A program made the position numbers and the translations under genes. Of a stretch of 64,000 nt of DNA, positions 35,472-44,072 are shown piece after piece (the stretch's first letter is position 1; each line of letters starts with the position of its first letter). The stretch is taken from contig NZ_LJJB01000013.1 in assembly GCF_001420695.1 (NCBI RefSeq), positions 844,121 to 908,120 on the forward strand, in the 5' to 3' direction. The stretch comes from Brevibacillus choshinensis. Lineage in GTDB: Bacteria; Bacillota; Bacilli; Brevibacillales; Brevibacillaceae. Under the pieces are notes generated by a model. That model made no database searches. It was given only the letters and a program-made list of their open reading frames with translations, and was not told the origin of the DNA.

Positions 35472-36059
35472 ATGAAACGTATTTGTGTATTCGCAGGCTC
35501 CAATCCAGGAGTCAATCCTGCTTTCGAACAAGTTGCTGTGGAACTAGGCAGAGAGCTGGTCGCACGAGATCTTGATTTAGTGTACGGAGGCTCTAATATG
35601 GGGCTGATGGGAAGAGTCGCCAATGCTGTCCTGACGGGTAACGGAAAAGCAATCGGAGTCATGCCGACAGGGCTGTTTCGAGGAGAAATCGTCCATACTG
35701 GTCTAACCGAGCTGCATGAAGTGCAAACCATGCACGAGAGAAAAGCAAAAATGAATGATTTGTCAGATGGGTTCATTGCCCTGCCTGGCGGATACGGTAC
35801 ATTTGAAGAAATATTTGAAGTGGTCAGCTGGGGACAAATTGGAATTCACTCAAAGCCGATCGGGCTGTTGAACGTAGATGGCTACTACACACCACTTGTT
35901 GAGATGGTGAATCACGCCAAAGCTGCTGGCTTTATACCGGTCACGCAAGGTGATTTTATCCTGTGCGAAAGCGATCCAGCTGTGCTCCTCGATAAAATGC
36001 GTGACTACACCCCTCCTGCTAAGACAAATAAATGGTCGGAGTTGACTGAAAAGGAATAG
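35472..36059 (+). CDS. LOG-family nucleoside 5'-monophosphate phosphoribohydrolase
   Basis: A 195-aa Rossmann-type protein of the LOG family (TIGR00730). The signature PGGYGTFEEIFEVVSW and the conserved MHERKAKM are present. Characterised members release free base from (cytokinin) nucleotide 5'-monophosphates; in bacteria they may be nucleotide salvage or cleansing enzymes. ATG at 35472 is 5 bases after GGGAGG; the ATG at 35469 is possible but too close. Its place amid nucleobase-catabolic genes is suggestive but may be coincidental. Confidence 0.9.
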   Translation: MKRICVFAGSNPGVNPAFEQVAVELGRELVARDLDLVYGGSNMGLMGRVANAVLTGNGKAIGVMPTGLFRGEIVHTGLTELHEVQTMHERKAKMNDLSDGFIALPGGYGTFEEIFEVVSWGQIGIHSKPIGLLNVDGYYTPLVEMVNHAKAAGFIPVTQGDFILCESDPAVLLDKMRDYTPPAKTNKWSELTEKE

Positions 36060-36076
36060 CCCTGGCTCCATCATCA

Positions 36077-36116
36077 AAAAAGCAGTTCGAACTGGGGGGC
36101 CAGCGAACTGCTTTTT
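36077..36116 (+). terminator. Terminator of the LOG-family gene
   Basis: AAAAGCAGTTCG / CGAACTGCTTTT, perfect 12-bp stem with a 15-base loop and a five-T tail, 17 bases after the stop. Confidence 0.88.
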
Positions 36117-36144
36117 ATCGTGAAAGAGCATTGGATAAATTTTC

Positions 36145-36150
36145 TTGACA
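36145..36150 (+). promoter_or_regulatory. Possible -35 element of the secreted protein gene
   Basis: Perfect TTGACA; the paired -10 (TAAGTT, 18-base spacer) is poor. It lies about 100 bases before the start at 36252. Confidence 0.35.
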
Positions 36151-36251
36151 TAGTAGAGTGTCTAATGGTAAGTTGGATGGAATCTTACCCAAGTATTTGT
36201 ATAGGATTAATTGGTATATGTTTGTTCTACACAGAAAGAGGAGGAACGAGT

Positions 36252-37583
36252 ATGATCCAGTCTAAAAAGCTGTTGCAGTTATCTACGTCAGCTGCACTAT
36301 TGGCAGCCCTTGTTTTACCGCAAGCAGCAGCTGCTGCAGGACAAGCTAACACGGTGCCCGCTGCGACTTTGACACTAGCAAAACCATCGACAACAGGTTC
36401 GGCTGAGTGGAGTAGCTTTGTAAAGCAACAATATGGTATTCAGCTTTCTGGTACAGTAACCCGTGAGCAATTTTCAGTCGCCCTGAACAAACTGGTAGCA
36501 AACATTTCCAGTATATCGGAAAAAGATGCTGCTGCCAAAGGTTTCTTAGCAGCAGGTAACTCCCCGCTGGCTGTGAGTGAGGCGATCAGTGCTGTCGTGA
36601 AGGCAGCCGACTTGAAAGAGCTCGCCTATACATATAACGATGAAAAAGTATCTGCTGTACTGAAACAAGCAGCAATAACGTATACAAAAGGTGGATCGAT
36701 TTCCGCTCAAAATGCTCAAGAGCTTGCGGTTGCCATTGATACGGGATTCGTTTCCTCTGGCCAACTGAAAGAGGCAAAGGTAACGGGAGCCGTTTCAGCT
36801 GATCTCGCGTACCAATTGCTCGGCAAAGTAGCAGAATTCAGCGGGCATTACAAAAACTACTTGGGTACCGTCGGGGAAGACGGCATCTACGGCAAACTGG
36901 CTCAAGCCTGGTATGAATCCCAGATCATTAAAGCTGGTGAGCTGCAGCAGGTGGTCGATACCGCACTCAAACAAAATCTGGTGACTGGCTACAATCTGAA
37001 GGACGCTACGTTTGATCCTCATTTTGATCCAGCTCGTACAATCACTTATGGTCATAGCGATATCATCCACGCCATTCAGTTGATTGGTCTGCTGAAGAGT
37101 GAAGGCATCGATGCGAAAGTGCAGTTTGAACCAAAAACGTCCGCTTTCATTTATTTGAAAGAATGGGGAGAGCCTGTTCAGACTGATGATTATCAAGTCG
37201 TTCAGATCGAAAATGGCAACTATATCGCTTACGCAAAAGAGTATGATCTCAGCTTTGAGTTTGCAAGTGTTGACGAGAAGAAGCGCTTCCAGCCGCTGAT
37301 CTTGAAATATGCTAAGAAAGACTCGGAAGACGCAGTTGGTCTCTTGAAGGGATCCTGGTGGCAGCCGCTTTACCACTCTCGTACCGAGTTGGCTGATTAT
37401 CCAGTCATCACGAATAACCTGCTGAAAGAAGGGCGGTTCATCGTCCAGTCGTTCTCACTGAATGACCAATCTGCTAAAGTCGTCGAAGGCTTTAAGAAAC
37501 TCGATAACAAGGTCGACATCGAGAGCTATCAGTTCTGGGTAGACCAACCGTTCTACAATTATCTGCTAGGTGAATACAAGTAA
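36252..37583 (+). CDS. Secreted protein of unknown function, possibly with degenerate SLH-like segments
   Basis: A 443-aa exported protein. A signal peptide (about 1-29) ends in the Ala-rich QAAAAAGQA. The next 170 residues contain segments such as GTVTREQFSVALNKLV that resemble fragments of S-layer homology domains (TVTRAEFA pattern), but I cannot count three full SLH repeats. The C-terminal half (about 250-443) is a mixed alpha/beta domain, unrecognised, with HSDIIHAIQLIGLLKSEGIDAKV. ATG at 36252 has GAGGAGG 7 bases upstream. Monocistronic. A cell-surface or envelope role is plausible only from export and the SLH resemblance. Confidence 0.7.
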   Translation: MIQSKKLLQLSTSAALLAALVLPQAAAAAGQANTVPAATLTLAKPSTTGSAEWSSFVKQQYGIQLSGTVTREQFSVALNKLVANISSISEKDAAAKGFLAAGNSPLAVSEAISAVVKAADLKELAYTYNDEKVSAVLKQAAITYTKGGSISAQNAQELAVAIDTGFVSSGQLKEAKVTGAVSADLAYQLLGKVAEFSGHYKNYLGTVGEDGIYGKLAQAWYESQIIKAGELQQVVDTALKQNLVTGYNLKDATFDPHFDPARTITYGHSDIIHAIQLIGLLKSEGIDAKVQFEPKTSAFIYLKEWGEPVQTDDYQVVQIENGNYIAYAKEYDLSFEFASVDEKKRFQPLILKYAKKDSEDAVGLLKGSWWQPLYHSRTELADYPVITNNLLKEGRFIVQSFSLNDQSAKVVEGFKKLDNKVDIESYQFWVDQPFYNYLLGEYK

Positions 37584-37596
37584 GCCAAACGAATGG

Positions 37597-37664
37597 AGCA
37601 TCTTTTGAGGAGTCGTGTCACCGGCGAAAGCGGGTAGCGAGCGACACTTGAAAGGTGCTTTTTC
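37597..37664 (+). terminator. Extended terminator hairpin of the secreted protein gene
   Basis: Base stem AGCATCTTT / AAAGGTGCT, then GTGTC / GACAC, and an apical ACCGGCGAAAGCGGGT hairpin with a GAAA tetraloop, followed by TTTTT. It is more elaborate than the other terminators in the window. Confidence 0.75.
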
Positions 37665-37786
37665 TGTAATCATACTTTCGCAATGGTCCAACCCATGTCT
37701 CAGTCAAGGGCTTGGGTCTTTTGTTATCGACATCGTTTGACAACTCGAAAAAATTCATTTTAACTGTATTCAATAGACTTGTGAGT

Positions 37787-37804
37787 TACCTCATGAGGTA
37801 TGAT
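37787..37804. promoter_or_regulatory. 14-bp palindrome overlapping the -10 region of the UbiD gene
   Basis: Perfect palindrome TACCTCATGAGGTA (37787-37800) runs into a -10-like TATGAT (37799-37804), about 77 bases before the start codon. A dimeric repressor here would block transcription. The -35 (GACTTG, 17-base spacer) is weak. Confidence 0.5.
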
Positions 37805-37880
37805 AGATACAAGAACATCACTATGAACAAAGGTTCAGATAAAGGGTCAGCTATTTTCTAGAGAATGGAGAATTGGATAG

Positions 37881-39710
37881 ATGTACAGCAATTTAGAGGA
37901 ATGCATCGTTGACTTGGAAAAAAATGGACACCTCGTTCGGATTCGAGAAGAAGTAGATCCGTATTTGGAGATGGCGGCCATTCATTTAAAAGTATATGAA
38001 GCCAAGGGACCAGCCCTATTATTTGAAAACGTAAAAGGTTCCAAGTATCGGGCGGTATCCAATCTTTTTGGCACCATCGAGCGCAGCAAGTTCATTTTTC
38101 GCGATACATGGAACGCAGTAGAAAATGTGATCGCTCTACGCAACGATCCGATGAAAGCGCTGAAGAATCCTTTTAAACATGTCGGCAACGGTTTGGCAGC
38201 ATGGAAAGCCCTTCCGGAGAAACAATCGGGCGGTCAGCCTGTCACCACTCATGAAATTAACATATCTGATCTTCCTTTCATACAGAGCTGGCCGATGGAT
38301 GGCGGGGCTTTTGTCACATTGCCTCAAATCTACTCGGAGGATCCGGAGAAGCCAGGCATCATGAATTCCAATCTCGGCATGTACCGGGTGCAGCTCAATG
38401 GCAACGACTATGAGCTGAATAAGGAAATCGGCCTGCACTATCAAATTCACCGTGGAATTGGAATTCATCAGGATAAGGCAAACAAAATGGGAGCCCCTCT
38501 AAAAGTCAGCTGCTTTATTGGAGGCCCTCCAGCCCACACGTTGTCCGCGGTGATGCCTTTGCCTGAAGGGATGAGCGAGTTGACCTTTGCAGGAATGTTG
38601 GCAGGTCGCCGTTTTCAGCATAGCTATATCGACGGCTTTTGTATCAGTAACGACGCTGATTTTGTCATTACCGGTGAAATTTACGCGGGTGAAACGAAAC
38701 CAGAAGGACCGTTTGGTGACCACCTGGGCTACTACAGTCTGGCGCATCCGTTTCCCGTGCTGAAAGTACACAAGGTGTATGCGAAACCAAATGCGATTTT
38801 TCCTTTCACTGTTGTTGGTCGACCGCCTCAAGAGGACACATCCTTCGGTGCACTGATTCACGAACTGACAGGGGATGCCATCGTAAAAGAAATCCCAGGA
38901 GTGAAAGAAGTCCATGCGGTAGATGCTGCGGGGGTCCATCCATTGCTGTTCGCCCTTGGTAGCGAGCGTTACACGCCGTATCAACAAGTCAAGCAACCGA
39001 CTGAGCTACTCACGATCTCCAACCGGATTTTGGGGACGGGACAACTAAGTCTCGCCAAGTACTTGTTTATTACAGCGGAAGAAAATCAACGCTTGGACAC
39101 CCATCGCGAAGAAGAATTTTTGACTTACATTTTGGAGCGCATTGATCTGCACCGCGACATACATTTCCAGACGAACACGACAATCGATACGCTCGACTAT
39201 TCGGGAACAGGTTTGAATAGCGGGTCCAAAGTCATCTTCGCTGCTTATGGAGACAAGAAAAGAGACCTTTGCACAGAGGTGCCGGACGCCCTCAAAGAAC
39301 TTCGTGATTTTACCGGGGCTCGTCTGGTCATGCCAGGTATCGTAGCGATGCAAGGACCGAAATATGTGGATGAAAAACAGACGCAAAACGAAATGAATGC
39401 GCTAAGCGAAGCGATTCGGGAAAGAGGAGGACTCCCTTCCTGCCCGATGATTATTCTTTGCGATGATAGTGAGTTTATGACAGCTACGATCAATAACTTT
39501 TTGTGGGCGACATTTACGCGCAGCAATCCATCCCATGACATTCACGGCGTAAACAGCTATTACGAGAACAAGCACTGGGCATGCGACAATGTGATCATTG
39601 ATGCCCGTATGAAGCCTCATCATGCACCACCACTGGTCCCAGATCCGACAGTAGAGAAGAACATCGAGCGTTTGTTTGCAAAAGGGGCGAGTTTGGAAGG
39701 AATTTTGTAA
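37881..39710 (+). CDS. UbiD-family (de)carboxylase
   Basis: A 609-aa enzyme of the UbiD family, which uses prenylated FMN for reversible decarboxylation of aromatic or alpha,beta-unsaturated acids. The family hallmark EGPFGDHLGYY (about 275-285) provides active-site Glu and metal/prFMN contacts, and the early GPALLFENVKGSKY and VSCFIGGPPAH are typical. Longer than the 450-500-aa norm because of a C-terminal extension. No UbiX prenyltransferase is in this window, so the cofactor would come from elsewhere. It stands alone with its own palindrome-bearing promoter. The substrate is unknown; a menaquinone (futalosine-pathway) or phenolic-acid role is possible. Confidence 0.9.
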   Translation: MYSNLEECIVDLEKNGHLVRIREEVDPYLEMAAIHLKVYEAKGPALLFENVKGSKYRAVSNLFGTIERSKFIFRDTWNAVENVIALRNDPMKALKNPFKHVGNGLAAWKALPEKQSGGQPVTTHEINISDLPFIQSWPMDGGAFVTLPQIYSEDPEKPGIMNSNLGMYRVQLNGNDYELNKEIGLHYQIHRGIGIHQDKANKMGAPLKVSCFIGGPPAHTLSAVMPLPEGMSELTFAGMLAGRRFQHSYIDGFCISNDADFVITGEIYAGETKPEGPFGDHLGYYSLAHPFPVLKVHKVYAKPNAIFPFTVVGRPPQEDTSFGALIHELTGDAIVKEIPGVKEVHAVDAAGVHPLLFALGSERYTPYQQVKQPTELLTISNRILGTGQLSLAKYLFITAEENQRLDTHREEEFLTYILERIDLHRDIHFQTNTTIDTLDYSGTGLNSGSKVIFAAYGDKKRDLCTEVPDALKELRDFTGARLVMPGIVAMQGPKYVDEKQTQNEMNALSEAIRERGGLPSCPMIILCDDSEFMTATINNFLWATFTRSNPSHDIHGVNSYYENKHWACDNVIIDARMKPHHAPPLVPDPTVEKNIERLFAKGASLEGIL

Positions 39711-39800
39711 TACCTCACTTCTCCCATTAGTACAATCAGATTTTGTGAAGTGAAGCGGATTCGGATTATACCAGAAAAGCCAAAGGAGCTGAACATCTCA

Positions 39801-40736
39801 ATGACCCAGAAATCACGCATCGGTAAAACGGACCTGTATGTAAATCCCATCGGACTGGGAGCAAATGCAGTAGGCGGACATAATATTTATCCGAACCTCA
39901 GTGATGAAACCGGAAGAGATGTCGTTCGTACGGCCTTGGAAAACGGGATCAATTTTCTCGACACGGCCTATATCTATGGTCCAGGAAGATCTGAGGAATT
40001 GATCGGTGAAGTCATGAAAGAAAAAGGTAATCGTCAGGATGTAGTGATCGCGACAAAGGGTGCGCATAAGTTCGTCGATGGTAAAGTTGTGTTTGATAAT
40101 TCACCTGCGTTTTTGCAAGAATCTGTTGAGACGAGCTTAAAACGTTTACAGACAGACTATATCGATCTGTTTTACATACACTTCCCAGATGAAGCGACAC
40201 CGAAAGACGAGGCAGTGGGCGCACTGGTGAAGTTGAAAGAAGAGGGCAAGATACGAGCGATTGGCGTCTCCAACTTTTCTATCGATCAACTGCGACAGGC
40301 GAATGTGGACGGTCATGTAGATGTCCTGCAATCGGAATACAACCTGTTCAAACGTGGCGTCGAGAAAGAAATTTTACCGTATTGTGCCGAGCAAGGAATC
40401 TCTTTTGTACCGTATTTCCCTCTTGCAGCTGGATTATTGGGCGGCAAATATACGAAAGATACGACATTTGCGGACGGCCGCAGCAGAAATCCGATGTTCC
40501 AAGGGGATGAATTTGCAAGCAATCTGGAAAAGGTCGAGCAATTACGGGAGATTGCGACTGCCAAAGACGTGGAGGTCGCTCACATCGTTCTAGCTTGGTA
40601 CTTGACTGTGGACGCGATCGATACCCTCATTCCGGGGGCGAAAAAACCAGAGCAGGTAACGAACACGCTAAAGACACTTGACGTGCGTCTGACCGCGGAA
40701 GAGATCGCTAAAATCAGCCGTGTTTTTCAGGGGTAA
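39801..40736 (+). CDS. Aldo/keto reductase
   Basis: A 311-aa TIM-barrel NADPH-dependent oxidoreductase. The catalytic set is visible: Asp/Tyr in [18 protein letters not shown], Lys in VIATKGAH, His in DLFYIHFPD, and the coenzyme motif near [16 protein letters not shown] at 39801 is used although AAGGAG is 12 bases upstream, a rather long spacing; the upstream GTG at 39750 has no ribosome binding site. It lies 90 bases behind the UbiD gene and could be read with it; a strong terminator follows. The substrate is not deducible. Confidence 0.88.
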   Translation: MTQKSRIGKTDLYVNPIGLGANAVGGHNIYPNLSDETGRDVVRTALENGINFLDTAYIYGPGRSEELIGEVMKEKGNRQDVVIATKGAHKFVDGKVVFDNSPAFLQESVETSLKRLQTDYIDLFYIHFPDEATPKDEAVGALVKLKEEGKIRAIGVSNFSIDQLRQANVDGHVDVLQSEYNLFKRGVEKEILPYCAEQGISFVPYFPLAAGLLGGKYTKDTTFADGRSRNPMFQGDEFASNLEKVEQLREIATAKDVEVAHIVLAWYLTVDAIDTLIPGAKKPEQVTNTLKTLDVRLTAEEIAKISRVFQG

Positions 40737-40753
40737 GTTCTGTTACATAGATA

Positions 40754-40789
40754 GACGAGGAGCTGTTGTAGAGGCTCCTCGTCTTTTTT
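40754..40789 (+). terminator. Terminator of the aldo/keto reductase gene
   Basis: Perfect 10-bp stem GACGAGGAGC / GCTCCTCGTC with a 10-base loop and six T. It can also serve the convergent transporter gene in part. Confidence 0.9.
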
Positions 40790-40807
40790 GTTTACTTTCC
40801 CAATCTG

Positions 40808-42121
40808 TTACTTTCTGTGACCCAATTCCGCTTCAATTCGGGATGCCTTTGATGATTCACCCATTCGCCAGTACGCGATGAGACTGATAAAGATACAGAG
40901 AGATACGTAGTAATAGAAGAGGGATTCGACCCCAATGCTCTTCAGCCACAACGCAACGAACTCCGCTGTCCCCCCGAATATGGCTACGGTGAGAGAGTAA
41001 GGGAATCCCACGCCGAGTGCACGGATCTCGGTTGGAAACAGCTCTGCTTTGACAATGGCGTTGATGGAAGTGTAGCCAGTAATGATGACCAGGCCCAGAA
41101 GCATGAGCAGGAAGGCAACGATGGAGTTGTGAGCTCCTTCCATCAGTAAAAACAGCGGAACCGTTAGGAGTGTTCCAAAAATGCCAAAGCTGAGTAGTAA
41201 AGGACGACGCCCGATTCGGTCTGATAGGATACCAGCGAGAGGCTGTATCAGGGCAAAGATGAGCAAGGCTATGAAGTTAATCCAACTGACGGCTTTCTTG
41301 TCTAGACCGACTGTATTGACCATGAATTTTTGCAAATAAGTCGTGTATGTGTAGAACGCCACTGTCCCACCGAGTGTCAGACCAACGACGGTAAATACTG
41401 CTTTTGGGTATTGCATCAGAGCTTGGAGAGTCCCGGCCTTTTTCTTGCTTTCCGAACCCATTTTCTCAAATTGTTCGGATTCATCCATGGAGCGGCGAAG
41501 CCACAAGACAGCCAGAGCACCCATCGCACCGATTACAAAAGGAATACGCCAGCCCCACGCTGTCATGGCTTCTTCACTCAACATCAGCTGCAGAATGATC
41601 TGCACTCCGAGGGCAACCATCTGACCGGCGACAAGTGTGACGTATTGAAAACTGGAGTAAAATCCACGACGTCCGCTGCTGGCCATTTCGGATAGATAAG
41701 TGGCGGAAGTCCCGTATTCTCCACCCAAGGAGAGCCCTTGCAGCAAGCGAGCGATCACGAGAATGATCGGAGAGAGTACCCCTATGGAGCTATAGCTAGG
41801 GGTGCATGCGATGATCAGAGAACCTCCTGCCATAATCGTGATCGACAAAGTAAGAGCGGAACGTCGCCCTCGTCGGTCAGCGTAACGGCCCATCAGTAGA
41901 CTACCGATCGGCCGCATGAGAAAGCCGACGGCAAAAATCGCTGCCGTATTGAGAAGCTGGCTGGTCGGGTCACCTTTCGGGAAAAATTCTTCCGAGAAAT
42001 ACACAGCGAAGGCAGAGTAGACGTACCAGTCGTACCACTCAATGAGGTTTCCCATAGATCCCTTAAAAATGTTCGCTGTAATGCGCCTGGACTGAATACG
42101 CTCATCGGATTGAGTAATCAT
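40808..42121 (-). CDS. MFS metabolite:H+ symporter (MHS family)
   Basis: A 437-aa transporter with twelve predicted helices. The opening GSMGNLIEWYDWYVYSAFA and the loop motif GRYADRRGRRSAL are characteristic of the MHS group (KgtP, ProP, shikimate and citrate permeases). ATG at 42121 has AGGAGG 5 bases upstream on the minus strand; a frame open to 42352 would run into the divergent gene. It is divergent from an iron alcohol dehydrogenase over a 210-base region in which I see no sure operator. The likely substrate is an organic or amino acid. Confidence 0.9.
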   Translation of the reverse strand: MITQSDERIQSRRITANIFKGSMGNLIEWYDWYVYSAFAVYFSEEFFPKGDPTSQLLNTAAIFAVGFLMRPIGSLLMGRYADRRGRRSALTLSITIMAGGSLIIACTPSYSSIGVLSPIILVIARLLQGLSLGGEYGTSATYLSEMASSGRRGFYSSFQYVTLVAGQMVALGVQIILQLMLSEEAMTAWGWRIPFVIGAMGALAVLWLRRSMDESEQFEKMGSESKKKAGTLQALMQYPKAVFTVVGLTLGGTVAFYTYTTYLQKFMVNTVGLDKKAVSWINFIALLIFALIQPLAGILSDRIGRRPLLLSFGIFGTLLTVPLFLLMEGAHNSIVAFLLMLLGLVIITGYTSINAIVKAELFPTEIRALGVGFPYSLTVAIFGGTAEFVALWLKSIGVESLFYYYVSLCIFISLIAYWRMGESSKASRIEAELGHRK

Positions 42122-42331
42122 GTCTACCTCCTGGTGAAAATACCGATGTGAGAAACTCCGTACAGGGAATCTATCGGTTTGTGCTGTTAGTATGACCGAT
42201 CGGAGTATTTTTTTAGTCGGATTCTTTTCCAGCAGATGTATTTTGAAGGGATGAATAGGAAAAGTCGGCATAAAGACTGAAGATAAAATATATTTAAAAA
42301 AATACCTGAATCGAACGAGGAGAGGGTCGCC

Positions 42332-43528
42332 ATGTTCCATGGATTTCATCAATTGGTCATGCCAGGGAAAATCTTATATGGTCGCGATTCATTTAGCCAA
42401 GTAGGGATACTAGCCGCGGAGCTGGGGAAAAAAGTACTGATTATTAGTGATCCGATTATGGAAAAAGTAGGGAACGTAACACTTTGTGAAACGTATTTAC
42501 AGGAGCAGGGTATTGCCTCTGTTACATACACAGGAATTGATTCGGAGCCGACTGACCTTCATGTACAAGAAGCTTTGACAGTATGTATAGAAGAGAAATG
42601 TGATGTGATCGTAGCGGTCGGGGGAGGGAGTTGCATCGACACCGCGAAGGCTGTAGCCGTCATGGCGACGAACGAAGGGTACATCGGAGATTACATGGGT
42701 GCTCAAAAATTGTTTTCTACAAAGCCTCTTCCGCTTATTGCCTGTCCGACTACTGCGGGAACAGGTTCTGAAGTCACCAAGGTAACGGTTATCGTAAATA
42801 CCCAGACTCAGGTGAAAATGATGATTTCCCAGCCAGAACTACTGCCGGTAGTCGCAATCGTCGACCCGGTATTAACCCTTTCGTGTCCGCCCGCCGTGAC
42901 TGCTGCTACCGGAGTAGATGCACTGTGTCACGCGGTCGAAGCGTACTTGTCTCGCAAGTCGCAACCAGTGACGGATACTTTTGCGCTAACGGCTATTGAA
43001 CGGATCGTGCAAAATTTGTTGCGCAGCTATCAAGATCGGGAAGACATAGAGGCCAGAGAAAAAGTAGCTTTGGGAGCGATGTTAGCGGGTGCGGCGTTTT
43101 CAAACGCGTCTGTCACACTGGTACACGGAATGTCTCGACCGATCGGCGCCCTTTTTCATGTTCCCCATGGCATTTCCAACGCGATGCTCTTGCCGGTGGT
43201 TCTGGATTATACGAGAGACAGCGCCGCGGAAAAGCTGGCGGATATTGGTTGCTTCCTCCATCCTGAGTGGAAGAGTTTCTCAAGACAGGAAGCAGCAGAC
43301 CGCACGATTGCGGAGATCAAGCAATTGTGTACAGACCTCCACATTCCGAACATGAAAGCATGGGGGATTGACAAAGTTTCTTTTGCGCGATCTTTGTCAA
43401 AAATGGCGACTGATGCTTTGGCAAGTGGAAGTCCAGCGAATAATCCCATTGTGCCGAGCCATGAGGAAATCATGAAATTGTATCAACAAAGCTACGATTA
43501 TGAACTGACGAGTACCCAGTTTGCTTGA
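42332..43528 (+). CDS. Iron-containing alcohol dehydrogenase
   Basis: A 398-aa group III (iron-dependent) alcohol dehydrogenase. The metal ligands are in TGVDALCHAVEAYLS and LVHGMSRPIGALFHVPHG; the NAD-binding GGGSCIDTAKAVAV and CPTTAGTGSEVT are typical. The ATG follows GGAGAGGG at 5 bases. It is divergent from the MHS permease, so both may handle the same compound. A malonate-semialdehyde or 3-hydroxypropionate role would link it to the flanking pyrimidine genes, but nothing in the sequence proves this. No terminator is visible after it. Confidence 0.92.
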   Translation: MFHGFHQLVMPGKILYGRDSFSQVGILAAELGKKVLIISDPIMEKVGNVTLCETYLQEQGIASVTYTGIDSEPTDLHVQEALTVCIEEKCDVIVAVGGGSCIDTAKAVAVMATNEGYIGDYMGAQKLFSTKPLPLIACPTTAGTGSEVTKVTVIVNTQTQVKMMISQPELLPVVAIVDPVLTLSCPPAVTAATGVDALCHAVEAYLSRKSQPVTDTFALTAIERIVQNLLRSYQDREDIEAREKVALGAMLAGAAFSNASVTLVHGMSRPIGALFHVPHGISNAMLLPVVLDYTRDSAAEKLADIGCFLHPEWKSFSRQEAADRTIAEIKQLCTDLHIPNMKAWGIDKVSFARSLSKMATDALASGSPANNPIVPSHEEIMKLYQQSYDYELTSTQFA

Positions 43529-43575
43529 GCGATTTTCCTATAACGTACACGTAGAAGAGGAGGGAGTGAGAAGCG

Positions 43576-43695
43576 ACGGAATTCTGGGACGCGTTTAGAT
43601 CCATCCTACTCAAAGGAGCACAGATTTCAGGGAGGATCCTTTGGGCCTTTATATACACGAAAGAACCCCAAGTGATCTCTGGTAATATCCCCTCA
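43576..43695 (+). pseudogene. Probable 5' fragment of a gene cut by the IS3 element
   Basis: After the ribosome-binding-like GAGGAGGGAG (43558-43567) an open frame runs from an ACG codon at 43576: (T)EFWDAFRSILLKGAQISGR, then ILWAFIYTKEPQVISGNIP, straight into the insertion sequence. No ATG, GTG or TTG begins it at the right distance, so the start may have mutated (ATG to ACG) or the frame may be fortuitous. The helix resembles an amphipathic or membrane N-terminus. I cannot name the gene. Confidence 0.3.
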
Positions 43696-43763
43696 TGGTT
43701 GACTGTGTTTAAAACCCCACTGTTACAATTGGGTAAGACACAATTGACCAGAGGGGATTTTTT

Positions 43764-44072
43764 ATGGCTAAAAAGGGACAGACATATAAGGTCTATACGG
43801 AAGAGGAAAAAATGGAAGCGGTACGTCTTTACGAGTCCGGAGTATCGTCTAGAGAAGTCGCCAGAAGATTAGGTATTCCAGAAAAAAGACAGGTGTTGAA
43901 CTGGGTTAATAAGGTTCGTATTGGGGAGACACTGACAGCTTCTCGATCTAATCAAACCTGGCGAAAAGGGCGTCCAAAAACCAAATTCACAAGCATTGAG
44001 GAAGAGCTAGCTTACATAAAAGCGGAGAATGAATATCTAAAAAAGCGATATCCAAATCTAAACGGGGAGTGA
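43764..44072 (+). CDS. IS3-family transposase OrfA
   Basis: A 102-aa N-terminal transposase protein with the helix-turn-helix EKMEAVRLYESGVSSREVARRLGIPEKRQVLNWV and a C-terminal leucine-zipper-type helix EEELAYIKAENEYLKKRYPNLNGE. A correctly phased slippery heptamer A AAA AAG lies at 44039-44045, and the -1 frame stays open into orfB, so a fused OrfAB transposase can be made by programmed frameshifting, as known for IS3 and IS150. The stop overlaps the orfB GTG start. Confidence 0.93.
   Translation: MAKKGQTYKVYTEEEKMEAVRLYESGVSSREVARRLGIPEKRQVLNWVNKVRIGETLTASRSNQTWRKGRPKTKFTSIEEELAYIKAENEYLKKRYPNLNGE
44039..44045 (+). other. Programmed -1 frameshift signal of the IS3 element
   Basis: AAAAAAG in the phase A AAA AAG relative to orfA; the -1 frame from here has no stop before orfB. 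This is the classic slippery heptamer of the IS3 family. Confidence 0.8.

Noticed and set aside
36795-37376. A 193-residue minus-strand frame inside the secreted protein gene
   Set aside because: Antisense to a gene with a clear signal peptide and ribosome binding site; no independent support.
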